DNA of 64,000 nt, taken from positions 55,024,019 through 55,088,018 of the forward strand of contig CM049306.1 in assembly GCA_026874595.1 (NCBI GenBank), written 5' to 3'. The position numbers and the translations under genes are program-made. Every line of letters starts with the position of its first letter. Positions within the stretch are counted from its first letter, which is position 1. The notes beneath the pieces were generated by a model. The model was not told the origin of the DNA. It saw only the letters and a program-made list of their open reading frames with translations, and searched no databases. This DNA comes from Sipunculus nudus. Lineage: Eukaryota; Annelida; Sipuncula; Golfingiida; Sipunculidae. This document shows, one piece after another, positions 21,863 through 34,091 of this stretch.

Positions 21863-21870
<8 letters not shown>
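21436..21870. repeat. Repeat B, copy 1 (435 bp)
   Basis: It has the same length as B2 (22323-22757) with about four substitutions noticed. Read on the minus strand it has a TATA-like TATATGAAGGGG. It starts TACCAACACCATTAC and ends ACAACGAGAG, where it passes into a (GA)n tract. Frames at 21400-21751 are incidental. Confidence 0.95.

Positions 21871-21904
<34 letters not shown>
21866..21904. repeat. (GA)n microsatellite at the B1/A2 junction
   Basis: About 39 bp of GA. A GA tract also borders A1, and B2 ends in GAGAG, so this motif is the likely duplication breakpoint. Confidence 0.97.
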
Positions 21905-21907
<3 letters not shown>

Positions 21908-22322
21908 GTACACCAGGACCAGGAGAGTTTAAACGACCCCGAGTTCTGAGCCCATGAAAAACGGTTGTCGGCTCCTGCAGACACTCGGATCTACCTGTCA
22001 GTCTATCCCTTTGATAATACCAGCGGAAATTAGCGGAGGTAGAGTATGTAAAGAATATCAAGGCGTGTTGGTTAAATAATATTCATTTTAATCTGTTTAT
22101 TCATATAATTTATGTTATTTTTTGTATGTGGTTAATATGTCTGTTCCCGATAATGGGCTTGTGTACAGCTGTTCAGTGTAGTCCAGCATGTAACAGGCAC
22201 CATATGGTCAAGTACCACGCCATTAGGGCAGTGGACAGTACTGTCCCAGTGACAGAATACATTAAGCTTGATTTGTTGCTACTCTTATATGAAAGGGATT
22301 TTGGGTGGGGTGACATTTCCTT
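21903..22322. repeat. Repeat A, copy 2 (420 bp)
   Basis: It matches 19694-20113 almost exactly. It joins B2 directly at CATTTCCTT/TACCAAC, so the 1.3 kb (segment X) between A1 and B1 is absent here. Confidence 0.95.
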
Positions 22323-22757
22323 TACCAACACCATTACAACGATAAGTCCTTTAAATGTAAACTCTCGGAGAATGACAGTCCAGTGGAAAGTTCTTGCAAC
22401 AACCCAGAAAGTAAACTGAAGTCCAAATGCATAAAATCCAGGAGAAAGTCTTTGAAAATCTATAATTGCCGCATTCGTTGGATAAGGTCCTAGAATCTGA
22501 CACACGCTTCTGCGTCCGCTGGAATCTGCTCTGTTGTTCTCTCTGCCCTCTGGTTCTAAAAACAGCCCCTTCATATACCTTCACACCCGAAGCCGAGAAT
22601 TTTCCACTTCTTGAACAGTCTATAAGGACCCTACTCAACAGTAAACACGCGTTTCAGGAAGTCTCTAGAAAAACAGCGCTGTGTATCTCTACACACCAGG
22701 CTCATCACGTGACTCATGACCAGGCGAGAAAACCCAAGGCCGGCATGACAACGAGAG
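22323..22757. repeat. Repeat B, copy 2 (435 bp)
   Basis: This is the partner of 21436-21870. After ACGAGAG it continues into unique sequence (TTCAACCAG). Confidence 0.95.
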
Positions 22758-22927
22758 TTCAACCAGTTCGGATTAAACATAGAATTTAACAAACGGCCCG
22801 GCGAGGGTGTCACCACACGAGTTACGCCCGTGTCACACAATAAAAAGAGCAAATGTAACAATATGTACATCTTCAGAATTTCATTCCGGTGACAGGCAGT
22901 ATTACACACTTTATATCTTGGTACTAA

Positions 22928-23150
22928 ACAACCTGGTGACTACCGCACCTGCATGCCCTGGGTGTATAGTCGCCCCCATTGCTGGGTCATACCAGCAAGG
23001 AACATCCGAAAGGCGTTGTACACGGCTTTCCCATTAAGTCTGCAGAGCGCTTACCCTGGGTGGGAAAAATCTTACCGCATCGACCGAGATTCGAACTCAC
23101 GATCTCCCGGCTTCGAGTCCTTTGCTCACCAATAAACTACAGAAGCCAGT
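22928..23150 (-). mobile_element. tRNA-derived SINE, minus strand
   Basis: The reverse complement starts CTGGCTTCTGTAGTTTATTG and has a B box GAGTTCGAATCTC at about 23098-23086. The A box is degenerate (TAGTTTATTGGTGAGC). The body is related to the copy at 6997-7273. The minus-strand reading of the flanks gives no clear target duplication. Confidence 0.75.
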
Positions 23151-23689
23151 CAACTTGTAATTTATTTTTTACGCGCAAAAGTACATGTTCACGATTCATG
23201 ATGAACAATGCAATTCTACCAATGAATACAATTCTTTAAATAAAATTATTTTTATATTACACATGTAATTCTTCCACATTGTCATAGAGCATTTAACCCC
23301 ACATGAAATTGACTGCGCCATTATCATTCCAGGAATTATGCAATAATTATACGGAATCTGCGAGTGAGAATAATTTAACCTTATATGATAAATTCTGAGC
23401 CCCCCTTTTTTAACATTACATTCTGATCAGGGCTGTTTCTTTAAAATGGTGGGATAAGAATACATCGGATACGAATGATCACAGGCATCAACAGCTCAGT
23501 GTCAGATGCACATTTAAGGAAAGTATGTCTTGCGTTAAAGTCATCATTTTCTCCGCCGAAACAACGTTTTGGGGATATAATGTTTTTGACCGGATGCCGC
23601 CGCCCTCGCCCCGGCCACTTTTTTTTCTCTGGAGAACTCCTCTGAGACCCTTGAACCGATCTTTCCGAAACCTGGCATAGTAAGTCGCT

Positions 23690-24100
23690 CACCTATGTAG
23701 TTTTGCCTAACAGAACCTGATGGCGCCACCTGCAATCAGTATGTGCAGTATAAATCTGGGTGTCTTTCTGATCACAGCCCATACCTCAGGAGTGGTTTGA
23801 TGTAATTTAGGTGAAATTTTGCATGTCCTTAGTACTCGAGACTGACGGCGCCACCAACAACCATATTTGCGTGGCGTCCATCCAAGCATTTAGCCATCTT
23901 GTCGTCTTAGTGATTGGTTTAATGTATTGGGCTAAAAATTGTCAAGTCTTTAGATCCTGGAAGCTTCAATCACGTATTCAAGACTTGTGGCGCCATCTGC
24001 AATCGTTTCCCCGTTGCGTCTATCCGTATGTTTACTTTGGTTGAAAATTGCTCATATCTCAAGCGCTTTTCAATATATTGGACTAACATTGTTATGTTAC
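23690..24100. repeat. Diverged ~160-bp repeat cluster, first block
   Basis: Two to three imperfect copies share CTCAGGAGTGGTTTGATGTA, a GGTGAAATTTTGCATGTC-like core, GGCGCCA(C/T)C and GCGTC(C/T)ATCC. The same family recurs at 25690-26420, near 42820 and at 43700-43920. Confidence 0.6.
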
Positions 24101-24114
24101 AATCAAGGGGCCAA

Positions 24115-24330
24115 GGTTTGTTCAGACCGCAGGGCTATCTAATCCCTGGCGATTGGCTTGCAAAAACCATTGTAGAGTAATGTGCAACAAACAGGTCCTC
24201 ATACCAGCCCACCATAGCTTTTTCGTACCCGGAGTAACACGAACATGTACATATGGCAAAACCAGCGTAGTCACCGACCCAGAAGGTCAGTTACCTGCCG
24301 GACAAGTTTTGGACCCCATATTCATGCAGG
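24115..24330 (+). pseudogene. Open coding-like fragment, possibly LTR-retrotransposon pol linker
   Basis: Reading from ACC after tttgttcag, the frame is open for 70 codons. It contains CNKQVLIPAHHSFFVPGV, TSVVTDPEG and LPAGQVLDPIFMQ, and is richer in GC than its neighbours. The pattern (PA-x-S at a strand, VPG, then DPEG and a hydrophobic strand) resembles the linker between protease and reverse transcriptase in Ty3-type pol proteins. No catalytic motif is in view and both ends lack continuation, so it is at most a relic; it could be an unrelated exon. Confidence 0.3.
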
Positions 24331-25689
24331 TAAATTTCAAAAACAAATTCTTTTATTATTATTAACGATTATTAATTACGGTTCACGTGAATCCCTCAGT
24401 ATAACATTTTACCAAGCGAATGAGTCCATTTGAAGTATTATAGTCCTGTTACACGATGCTGCCGGTGCTGCCATCTGACCGCCGAGGTTTGTGCTAATCC
24501 GCCTTCCAGATCCCTTCGTTAAACCCTAATTCATAGTGAAATATCACTAAAACTTTCAAATCCGCCATACGGGATATAGTTTACTTAAACCAGATTAATC
24601 AGTGGTATAATTAAGTAATAAAATATATAAGAATTATCGGTTAAGTAGTAACAGCAGCGTTACATTGCTATTCTTCTACGTTCATTCAAGAACAATTACA
24701 TTACTGATACGAAAGTTTCACAAGTGTTACGATAGAATTACTATGACAGCTCATGGAAACCCCAAATCCATGCCAGATAAGGTATTAAGCTTTTTAAAGA
24801 TAGTTTTCCTACATTATAACGAACTGTCAATAATTTTAAAAGAATTTAGACTGAAATTGCTAGGATATCACTTACCACTCGCTCATCGCCATCTAGACTG
24901 GTACCCTGCTCTATTATGGCCCTCAGCCAAGCCTCAAAACCTATTACCCAGATTAATATAGTTAATGTGTAATCATGATGTTTACATCATGCTAAGCCGG
25001 GAGTTTTTCCATTAGACTAATTTCACAGGGAATTATGAGACCCTACGTTTCTTTAGGGTCATGATCTAAGTGGTAGAGAGAAGATAGTATACGCCGTAGT
25101 CGATTGCATTTAACAGACATTCTCCCTATCGGGCCCGCCATCTAACCTCCACGCAATCATTCATATTCGCTATAAATATTATGAAGGCACCAAAACCCTA
25201 CCTCCTTAAATTTAGAACGTTTATTACGTCATAAATATCCATAGTATATCTAATAAGGGAAACAGATCATTTAGATAGGCCCGTGTTCAGATTATTATGA
25301 TGTTAGGTCTGTATTAATGCTATGTAGGATTAATTGTGAAGTCATGTCACACTGAGATGGTTGCATTAATAGATAAGAGTAAAGCTATCATATGCCATAT
25401 GAATATATTCAAATCCAAGTGTATCTATGTAAAATAAGTGTATTTATGTATAATGTATAATCCATGTATAATGAGTGTATGAGCTACCTATGCGATTTAA
25501 GATTAATACGTATGAGATATATGGAGCTTACACTACACAGTCAGCCACAAAACTTAATTAAAACTAAAATATGTGTAGACTGATATACGGATTAATTGTA
25601 AAATGTAAAGAGCAAAATATCATATTGTAACCTATAATATCTGTTCAATCATTTGAATGTGGAGTCCAGCCTTGCTCCTCTTGTTGGCA

Positions 25690-26420
25690 ACAAGCTGCGA
25701 AGGTCTTTCTTCTTCAGAAATAAAGTTCATCCATCCACTTTGTCTTGGGTTCTTCATGTGACATGGGGCGGACCTGCCTTACCCCCTGTCCGCGACAGTT
25801 ACATGTTTCCCATTGGATGCCACCATCTCGTACTTAAGACTGGTTGGGCCATCGCAATGGTTTCTGCGTCGCGTCCATCCGTACGTTTGCTTTGGGTAAA
25901 ACATTAGCTCATATCTCAGGAGTGGTTCAATGTTTTGGTCTGAAATTCTGCTTGTCAATACATCTTTTAGAGTAATCTCGTAGACCAGACAAGTGGTACC
26001 ACCTACCTTCCCGTTTTCGTAGAATAAATTTATGCCCTTTCTTAGAAGTGGTGGGATGTATTGGACTGAAATTATGCATGTTAATAGATCTTGGATACCT
26101 CAACCACTAACTAAAGACTGGTGGCGCCATTCATATGTACGTGTGCTCTGGACGAAAATTGCACATATCTCAGGAGTGGTTAAATCTATTGCTCTTAAAG
26201 GTTGCATGTCCATCGATCTCTGAGAGTCATCTCGTAGACCACACAGTTGCATAGATTGATTCACTTTTTCTCAGTGGTGGATTGGTATCTCGGCCTGAAA
26301 TTTTGCATAGTGTTCCATCTGTAGATCTGTTTTTGGTTACATTTGCACATATTTGAGAAGAGTAATTGACATCGAATGATACCCAAATTTGGGATAGTGT
26401 CGTGTCAGGAACATTCAATG
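25690..26420. repeat. Diverged ~160-bp repeat cluster, second block
   Basis: About four imperfect copies share CATATCTCAGGAGTGGTT, TGTATTGGACTGAAATT, a GATCTTGGATAC- or ATCTCTGAGAG-like patch, ATCTCGTAGACCA and TGGCGCCA. The spacing is about 160-170 bp. Small ORFs inside (for example 26032-26223) change frame between copies and are not genes. Confidence 0.65.
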
Positions 26421-26429
26421 CCTTTCTTT

Positions 26430-28440
26430 ACCCATGCTTATGTGATTTGGCGGATACACGTAGTCGCTTGTCGACTGCCCGTATTCAATTTCTTTATTGA
26501 TGTTTTGTAAGATTATGAAAGCTGCTGGGATGGCATTGTTAAAATATTAAATACTGTTTAATACGATATTATGTAGATGTAGATGTTGATGAAGATAATA
26601 ATATGAATAGGCCTCTAGATTTAAATTCAACCAATATCATTTTTTTACAACGCTTAATATATCTACAAGGAAAATCAATTTCCATTCGGAGGCTGATACT
26701 AACCCTGAATGTATACATAAAACACGACAACTTGTCGGTGAAACCATAGGAGGCGAAGCTTTCTAGATTCTATATACCATGTGCAGCTATTGATCTGTTG
26801 CAGTGACTTACAACGTTTCTTAATTTGATGAGATGTGACAAGCTTTTTATAAATGACAGTCAAATCATTCCTGTATCAGAACTGATACCCATGTATTCAA
26901 ATGTTAGAGAATAAGTTAACTCCCCAGCAGCAATAGTATTTTTTGGGTTGTAATAAAAGTCCTAAATAAATTGTTAATGCACGTAAAAGCTTTAGATATG
27001 CAATAAGGGGAAGTGGTTTATATGTACCTTTCTGTATTTTAATGGCAATCATATTCATCTCAGTAAGCATGTAGCATCTTTAAATTTTTCGAATTGAAAA
27101 GTGGTTAATAACTATAGTGACGTGTACCGTACTGTGTGTAATAATACTAGGATAGGGCAGAAGCTGTACGACTATGTTGTTTTTGTTTGGTGCAAAACGT
27201 CCACTAAACCATTATGTTTATATAATTCTTTAGTGTTTTCATGAGAGTATTTTTTTTTCAGACGGTATTCAAGTTTTACACAATTTCCTAACTGTTGTTG
27301 ACGTATTATAAGGTATTTGCATACTATTTAGTGTAATTCAAAATGGCGTGAATGACGATCATTTTGTAATCCTCTTTAAAGAGATGAATTATAACTTTAT
27401 TTTAGACAATAGTAAATAATTTAAACAATACAAACGCTAATTTATTATTTATTATATTTTGAATATAATTCATTTTAACCACTGATTAAAATAGGAAACG
27501 CTATTCATTATTCTGAACAGGATATTAACAGCAGCTATTAAGTGAAAACTGCATATTTCGGATTCCGAGGGTTTTTAATGTTATGTCCGTGATCAATATA
27601 TTGTGTTTTACATAAGGAACTTACTTTATTTCTTGGAATTTAATTCACATTAAACCAATGGAAGTGATATAACGGATCCACGAAACATAATGTATGTACT
27701 GCTTGGGACATAAAGCGTTCTATATTTACCTACTTTACATTATATCAAATGTTTCAAACCATTTATAAATGACAAGTAGACCATTGTCACGTGACAGGTA
27801 TTGGTCGTGATTTCAGAAGATGGAGAACTGTCTCTTGTTAACAAGGAGTTACTTGCTATATGCTGATATTTCAGTATGAGAAAGTAGTTCCTTCACTAAA
27901 ATGTTTTTATCTTACCATCTGATAGGGTTTGTATACCTTTGCGTTGCTGCTTGCTAATTTAGACCTATGCTTTCTTCAAGAATAAGCTGAGATAAGAGTG
28001 CACTTGTGTCGATAAGTACTAAAAGTATTATATATTTTACAATTAATAAAGTATATTTTGATATAATACGCTCATTATCTATCCAGCATATGTTTGTGGC
28101 TAAGACTGTCTGTCATTTTCCTCTCTGCAAACAAAAGGTTCCCAAAAGCAATATGTTATTCCCAAAGTCCAAAGAAGCAAGTAACGTAATTCTTATGTAA
28201 CTGTAGCTCCCACTTTTTCCCAGTACTAGATTAGATACAACATAAGAGTGAATGTTTACTACAACTCTAAGCACCCGTATACTTTAATTCGATCAATATT
28301 TTTACGATACTAATTCTTTTTAATATAAATGCCTAACATGGTACACCCTTCTTGCGCCTCGAATGTTAATGGTCTAAGAGATATTGTTTTTCAAAAAGAT
28401 ACTGCGGACCACATTGATTACCATATTTTATATTTTAATT
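26430..28440. other. AT-rich intergenic sequence
   Basis: Nothing with coding or repeat structure was identified in these 2 kb. Confidence 0.6.
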
Positions 28441-28446
28441 TTTTAA

Positions 28447-28650
28447 ATTAAGGCTACATCATCAAGCCACATCAGGTCTAGAATACTCAGGTACAGCAGC
28501 CATAATTGCATGCTTGACCTCCTTTTATTAAATCACCAAACTACCAAATCCTATTAAAGCTCAGGTACATAAAACAAACAACACTGTTTTCATGTAACCC
28601 CCATTAATACATTATTTGTTATGATACATTGATCAACACGTATGAAATAA
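28447..28650. repeat. Dispersed AT-rich repeat R2, copy 2
   Basis: It aligns with 2413-2600. Both carry ATGCTTGACC, TCACCAAACTAC, ATTAAAGCT, CATGTAAC or CACGTAAC followed by CC(C)ATTAATACAT-like sequence, and a final TTGATCAA-type motif. Confidence 0.5.
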
Positions 28651-29299
28651 AATATATTTTCCTGAAATCCTTAAATATTAATGTACACCAATCAATCAAA
28701 TTGTACATCAAACAAATTAAAGCTTGACTTTAAAAAATCTCAGGAAATATATTAAAATTGACTCTCATTGATGAATGTTGTTATGCCTTGTGGGTCTAAA
28801 CGCATTAAGTTTCATAAAGTTTCATGTCATTCCTTATTCGCTACCTGCATGAATTTGGTTTACTTTTGTTACTTCAGGGATCACCTAAATACATTAAAGT
28901 TGTAAGTTACTTCCATTTAGGAAAGTGTTTATCTTCCTGATTTTACCGTACACCATTCGGTCACATTATAGCTTGAATTGGTCAGATTAAGATACTTAGT
29001 CAAAGTCATCCAAACCGTAGATGTTACTTCATTTCATGGTCAAAAATGGTCAATTTCCTATAATCTGTAACTTATTTTATTCGACATTCCCCACAACTCG
29101 ATATAGTAATTAATCCTTGAACCCTGTCAGTATGTATGTCTGTTCGTCTGGGGTCGTCTGTTTCGTCTACCAGTATGTTTATGTCGGACAAGCCACAATT
29201 TTGCAGCAATGATATGTAAACTTTTAAATCGACATCCATTTATTATGACTCGAAACCCATTTCTAGTTCGAATCGGTCAGAAGTCAGAGGTCAAGTTCA

Positions 29300-29659
29300 T
29301 TGAAAACCCTCAAATTCTTTAACACTTTTATCTCTTTCAAATTTTGTCGTACTCCCTAAACTGTACCTGATTTTAATCATTTCTGCATGGTCATCGAGAA
29401 TGATTGCCTCATTTTGCAGTTAACAAATGTATGCATTTGGGGAGGGGTTCATAAAAATCGATAATATTGAGTATTTTTTTATAAAACTTTTAATCGTTTT
29501 TAAGCTAGGTAGGTCTAGTGTTTTCCTCATATATCTTTTGACAACTTTTAATTAAAATATTAGTCTCTCTAGAACACGCACCGTTTCTCGTCAAATTAAA
29601 AAAGGCGGATTTCCCCGAAGATGCTCTACAGGCACCAGGTTTGCAGCAATTGTTTTGAA

Positions 29660-29716
<57 letters not shown>

Positions 29717-29740
29717 GTATTACCAACAGTCCTAGAAACC
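29300..29740 (+). repeat. Dispersed repeat R3, copy 2, with (TA)n expansion
   Basis: It is homologous to 17335-17725. The (TA)n array (29662-29714) sits inside the repeat at a point where the other copy has only a few AT-rich bases, so the array arose or expanded here. Confidence 0.6.
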
Positions 29741-29744
29741 TTTT

Positions 29745-31635
29745 GCTTTTGGTCAAAAGTGATCAAAGGTGTTCTTCAGGGTTATGCAAAACATTTACAA
29801 TTTTATTTTCTGCATAACTGTGTCATAAACACACAAAGTCAGTGGTTCCCTCCGGGTTCTCCGGCTTCCTCCACTTCTCTCATTACGATCCTCAACTCTA
29901 TCAGTATCTTCTACTCAAATATCTAACTGTATACCGACTCAATCAGTCAAACCTTGTCGTTGCTCAGTGTGGGCCGGATTTTCCGGAGACCTGTGACTGG
30001 CTCGAGCGCCGACTTCACTTTCAATCAATCATCAGTTGCAATGTACATTACTATCTTGATATCAAGTGGCACAATACATCGCAGATGCAAATAGGAGCAT
30101 GTGAGTTTTCTGAACGCATATACACGTTTACACTATACATGTCATCCTTTACGGCTGACATCTGAAATTTTATTTCCAGTGTCACTTTCTTATGTAATTA
30201 AAGTTACCCACTTTCATGACCATTTTTTTAAAAGTGCATGTTAAATCCCTTGATATCTTTCTTGGAAAACAGAAACCAGAACCTTTAGTTTGATGATTGA
30301 CACGATACAAATCAAAACCATAAGATTTGGGATGTTCAAACATAATATGCCCACAGTTTCTGGTAACCTGTCTTTAAAAGGCTAAAATTACGCTAACCTA
30401 TATTTATGCATTTTAGTCTTCAATATTGTGTCAGAATAAGAGGAAACGTTACACTTTTTTCTACCAATAGATATTCTCAGATTCTTTGCACATGATATCT
30501 ACATTGCATGGGTTTTTTTTCATTATAAAAAAAAAATTTAAGGGTCAATGTGTGTTTGCAGTATAGTTAAAAATGGACCCTTGTGGTTGGTTTTTAAATG
30601 TCTTTTTTAACCAGAGAGTAAAAGTTTTACAAAATTGACCAATTGATTAATATTCTGCATAAACATGCAAAATTAAATACTTACCTTAATAAAGACAAAA
30701 ATGTGCATGTCAAAATTAAACCTTTGGAGAGTAACAAGTTTAGGAAAATCCTCACAGGTGGCGCTAGTGTATGTGAGTCAGTGCACACATAAATTACTTT
30801 TTGCGTCAACAATATTTAATCGGCTTTTAAAATGCCCAGATCAAAAGAAATACAATAATATTAGCACTCAGTAGTATAGATATATGCTCTTTATCCCCTT
30901 AGAGTTACATAATCAGTGTCACAATCATATGGTGATATTTAAGACCAATATTTCCAAATATCGAAACTGACAGTTGCCACGATCGCCGATGGTATGTTAT
31001 TGCACCTCGCCTCTTTTGATGAAATTTCAGTCAGAATGAGTGATTGGTTTTAAAATTAATAAGTAAATCTGTTTAGTAAATTTCAACGATTATTATTCAT
31101 CCTAGGTACTTTCTCAAATGACATTAACGATGGCATTGTTCATGACAACAAAGCTGACAAACGTCAAAGTATTTATCCTCATGATAATATTAAACCAAAT
31201 TTTTTTAATTTGCATTGTCATTAGTGGGGCGCCATTAAAATGTCAAGTTCCAACTTAAGGTGAGCATCATGGCCCAGGGGCCACTTGTTTCATGTCAGAG
31301 ATTTTATTTAAGTTGGCTTTTTGAAATGTGGACATGATTTCTGTTTATTCGTGACGACAACCGAATAAAATGGGCTGATCAAGTTCCTTGAAATCTGCGA
31401 TGCTGTCAATGTAATGAGGTATAAATTTCTTATGAAGCTTACACATATAGACATATTGACAGGAAAAAGTGGTATGTTTTATTGTTAGATAAATATTTTC
31501 ATATTTTTAAATCACGTATTTTCCTCGTCAATCAGCATATGAATTTGGTACTGCTTTCCTTGTATGACTTTTTTCTTTACATTAATAAGGATGATATGGT
31601 AATGAGATTTTGATAGAACAACACATTTTATAATC
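29745..31635. other. AT-rich intergenic sequence
   Basis: A short CTCCGGGTTCTCCGGCTTCC patch near 29853 resembles motifs common in invertebrate interspersed repeats. No gene is supported; the 29842-30165 frame has no domain. Confidence 0.4.
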
Positions 31636-31639
31636 CAAG

Positions 31640-31960
31640 TACGACCTCTAACGGCTGCTTGTACCTCTGAGGGTCGCATCCTGTACCGAGTGACCCTTGA
31701 CGTTGCGTCATAATATGGATGACGTTATTTTGACCTAATTATGCAAAAGATCGAAAAAAAAAAAAACGGTCGCATTTGAATCAGCATTGACTGACATCAT
31801 CACACGGAATTGTTCATTTCTCATTTCTCCGGTGATGAAGATATTGCAATCATTGTAAAGGGTTATGTCATATATTGAAATATTTTGCTCATACGAATTC
31901 AGTGCAATAACGTAAGCCTTAAACATTATTTTTCACTCAGGCAGTCGGCGAATAACTCAA
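31640..31960. repeat. Dispersed repeat R1, copy 2 (rearranged)
   Basis: The part at 31640-31735 is the reverse complement of 758-840 (AACGTCATCC, GGATGCG). The part at 31760-31960 matches 121-360 directly (GCATTGACTGACATCATCA, TTGCAATCATTGTAAA, ACATTATTTTTCACTCAG). The two blocks therefore have a different relative orientation from copy 1. Confidence 0.5.
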
Positions 31961-33125
31961 ACAATCATGGGGCCTCTGAAATCTTGAAGGTTCTGAATGT
32001 TTGCCTCCGGGCATATCCCAACCAGCTTAATACTCAAATACGTAAGACACACATACGAACTATACTTGTATGCCTCTGTTATAGCCTCCATTAAATATTC
32101 ACTGTCAGGCTAGCAAATACGCTGTCGTAGAAACTCTTATAGATGAGGGGATTGGGGGTCCTTTAATTACGCCGTTAAAACTTTATGGGGTCTGTTCCGA
32201 TAACATTTTATCGGACTTGAGCCCAGGAGGGGGGGGGGGGATACCACTGTTACAATTGCGACGTCATAATGGTTACCATAGTGACATTCATACGGTCACC
32301 ACCGTGACCAAGTCTCCTCCTTGCAACAGACCCATGGTTGCACAGATATGGCAGAGTATAGGAGAAATCACTTTAATAATTACAGTCAACCACTTAGCAT
32401 ATTAATAATTCTAAAGATTTCTCTTTTAGTCAATGTTTTAACTGGTGAGCATGTGCATGTCACAGCCATTGGTACTTCTGTTTACAAAAATATGCACTGC
32501 ATATCTGAATTACCAGCACCGTTCGTCAATTTGGCACATTCAATGCCACCTGCTTAAGGTTTGCGTTTCGACCACCATGTGGCCCCACCACACTGAGATT
32601 ATCTGATTTCATGAACTTCGTTGATCTTTCGATAAGTGAAACCATATGTTGTGTCAGGTGATATTCTAAGAAATATTGATTTTAAGCTTTAATTAGAGTT
32701 AAGGATATTTTGATGCTGATGGGCGGACTACAGGCGGACTACGAGACAGTCCGTGGTTAGACAGCGTGCTAACTTTAATCCGCATGCTGATGGATGGACT
32801 AAAATTAGTTCGGGAAATACGCGGATTTGGTCGAAAATATTTAGACCTGCTCAGGGGGTAGTTTAAAGGTGGACTAATCTCAGAGCAAACACGATGTCAG
32901 CCTAAAATGTCGCTATTAGAAGAACATAATTATAATAATAAGTTACATTTAATTATCAAAACTATTGGTAAAGATATACCGATGGTGAAAGTACACACCC
33001 TCGCAAGGTTTTCGCGGTTCAGAGACTACAAGCAAAACCTAATATAAAGAATAAAAATACTTTTATAATTGCCAAAAAGCACTTTCATTTCCAAAATGTA
33101 AGGTTTTGCCAATATGTCAATTCCC

Positions 33126-34091
33126 CTAGAGCCTGAGCAGTGAGGTGACGTGGTCGGTCTTACGCTTCTTAAGAATGAGACGCGCAGCATTATTCTGGAC
33201 CATCTGTAGCCGCGAGACTTGCTCTGCAGGTAACCCAGCAAGAACTGAATAACAGTAATCCAAGCGAGATATTACTATGGCGCTAATGAGCCGACAGCAC
33301 GCATTAATAGAGAGGAAACGCCGGATTGAAGCTATACGGCGGAGCTCAAGAAAGGCCGCACGATATATACTACTAATATAATCATGCATTGAAAGATTAC
33401 AATCATTCTTGACACCTAGATACTTCACTGAATTTTGAAAAGGAACAGTGCAGCCCCCAATGCTAATAGACTCACTGTCAGTCATCCTTAGAATAGGCTT
33501 AGATCCGACAGGCATAATTTCAGTTTTTTCAGTATTCAAATTAAGTTTGTTGCTGGTCATCCATGATAGTATATCCTCAATACAAGCATGTATGCTTAAC
33601 TGGACAGAGCTGAAATCACCTGGTTGACTACTTTTTGACAGTTCAGTGTCATCAGCATACTTAAGAAAAGAACAATCATGTGCAGACATTATGCGAGGTA
33701 GGGGTTGTGAATATAAAGTAAACAATATAGGTCCTAACACGGATCCCTGGGGAACCCCGTACAATATACACGGGTCTCTACAGGCGACCATAACAGCTTG
33801 GGAACGATTGGCGAGGTATGAAGTAAACCATGAGAGCGCGGTGCCGTGTATACCAAAGGTAATTTCTAGTCTTTTAAGCAAAATGGAATGATCAAGCGTG
33901 TCAAACGCTGCACTGAGGTCCAACAATACTAGGAGAGAAACGCGACTCTCGTCTACCACCATCAGAAGACCATCCATGGCACTCAGTACGTCGGTCTCTG
34001 TGCTATGGTGCCTTCTATATGCGGACTGATGGATTTCCCTTAATCTATTTTCATATAGATGACATTTTAACCTCTTTAACTTTATATCAAG
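33126..34091 (-). pseudogene. CR1/L2-like non-LTR retrotransposon reverse transcriptase, truncated at both ends
   Basis: The frame is open from 34091 down to the stop at 33126 (about 320 codons; the first ATG at 33977 is not a natural start). In order it shows QSAYRRHHSTETDVL, motif A LLDLSAAFDTLDHSILL, motif B GVPQGSVLGPILFTLY, motif C with the catalytic aspartates LKYADDTEL, NKLNLNTEKTEIM and VKYLGV. It breaks off after HVTSLLRL, where relatives continue with LHWLPV, and the upstream fingers and endonuclease are missing. The core is intact and the catalytic residues are present, so the copy is fairly young, but it cannot be autonomous. Confidence 0.92.

Noticed and set aside
19407-22061. 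Minus-strand frames with Ser-Leu and Ile-Tyr runs
   Set aside because: They are translations of (GA)n and (TA)n arrays inside duplicated repeats A and B.
21436-22757. B1-A2-B2 read as a short LTR retrotransposon (B as LTR)
   Set aside because: B lacks clear TG...CA ends and a primer-binding site follows neither copy. A1 exists outside, and the older B copy is homologous past the supposed LTR edge. A tandem duplication with a deletion explains all parts.
22928-23150. Functional tRNA gene on the minus strand
   Set aside because: The A box is degenerate and the body matches the SINE at 6997-7273.
33646-33891. Plus-strand frame opposite the reverse transcriptase
   Set aside because: It is a shadow of the minus-strand RT coding sequence.
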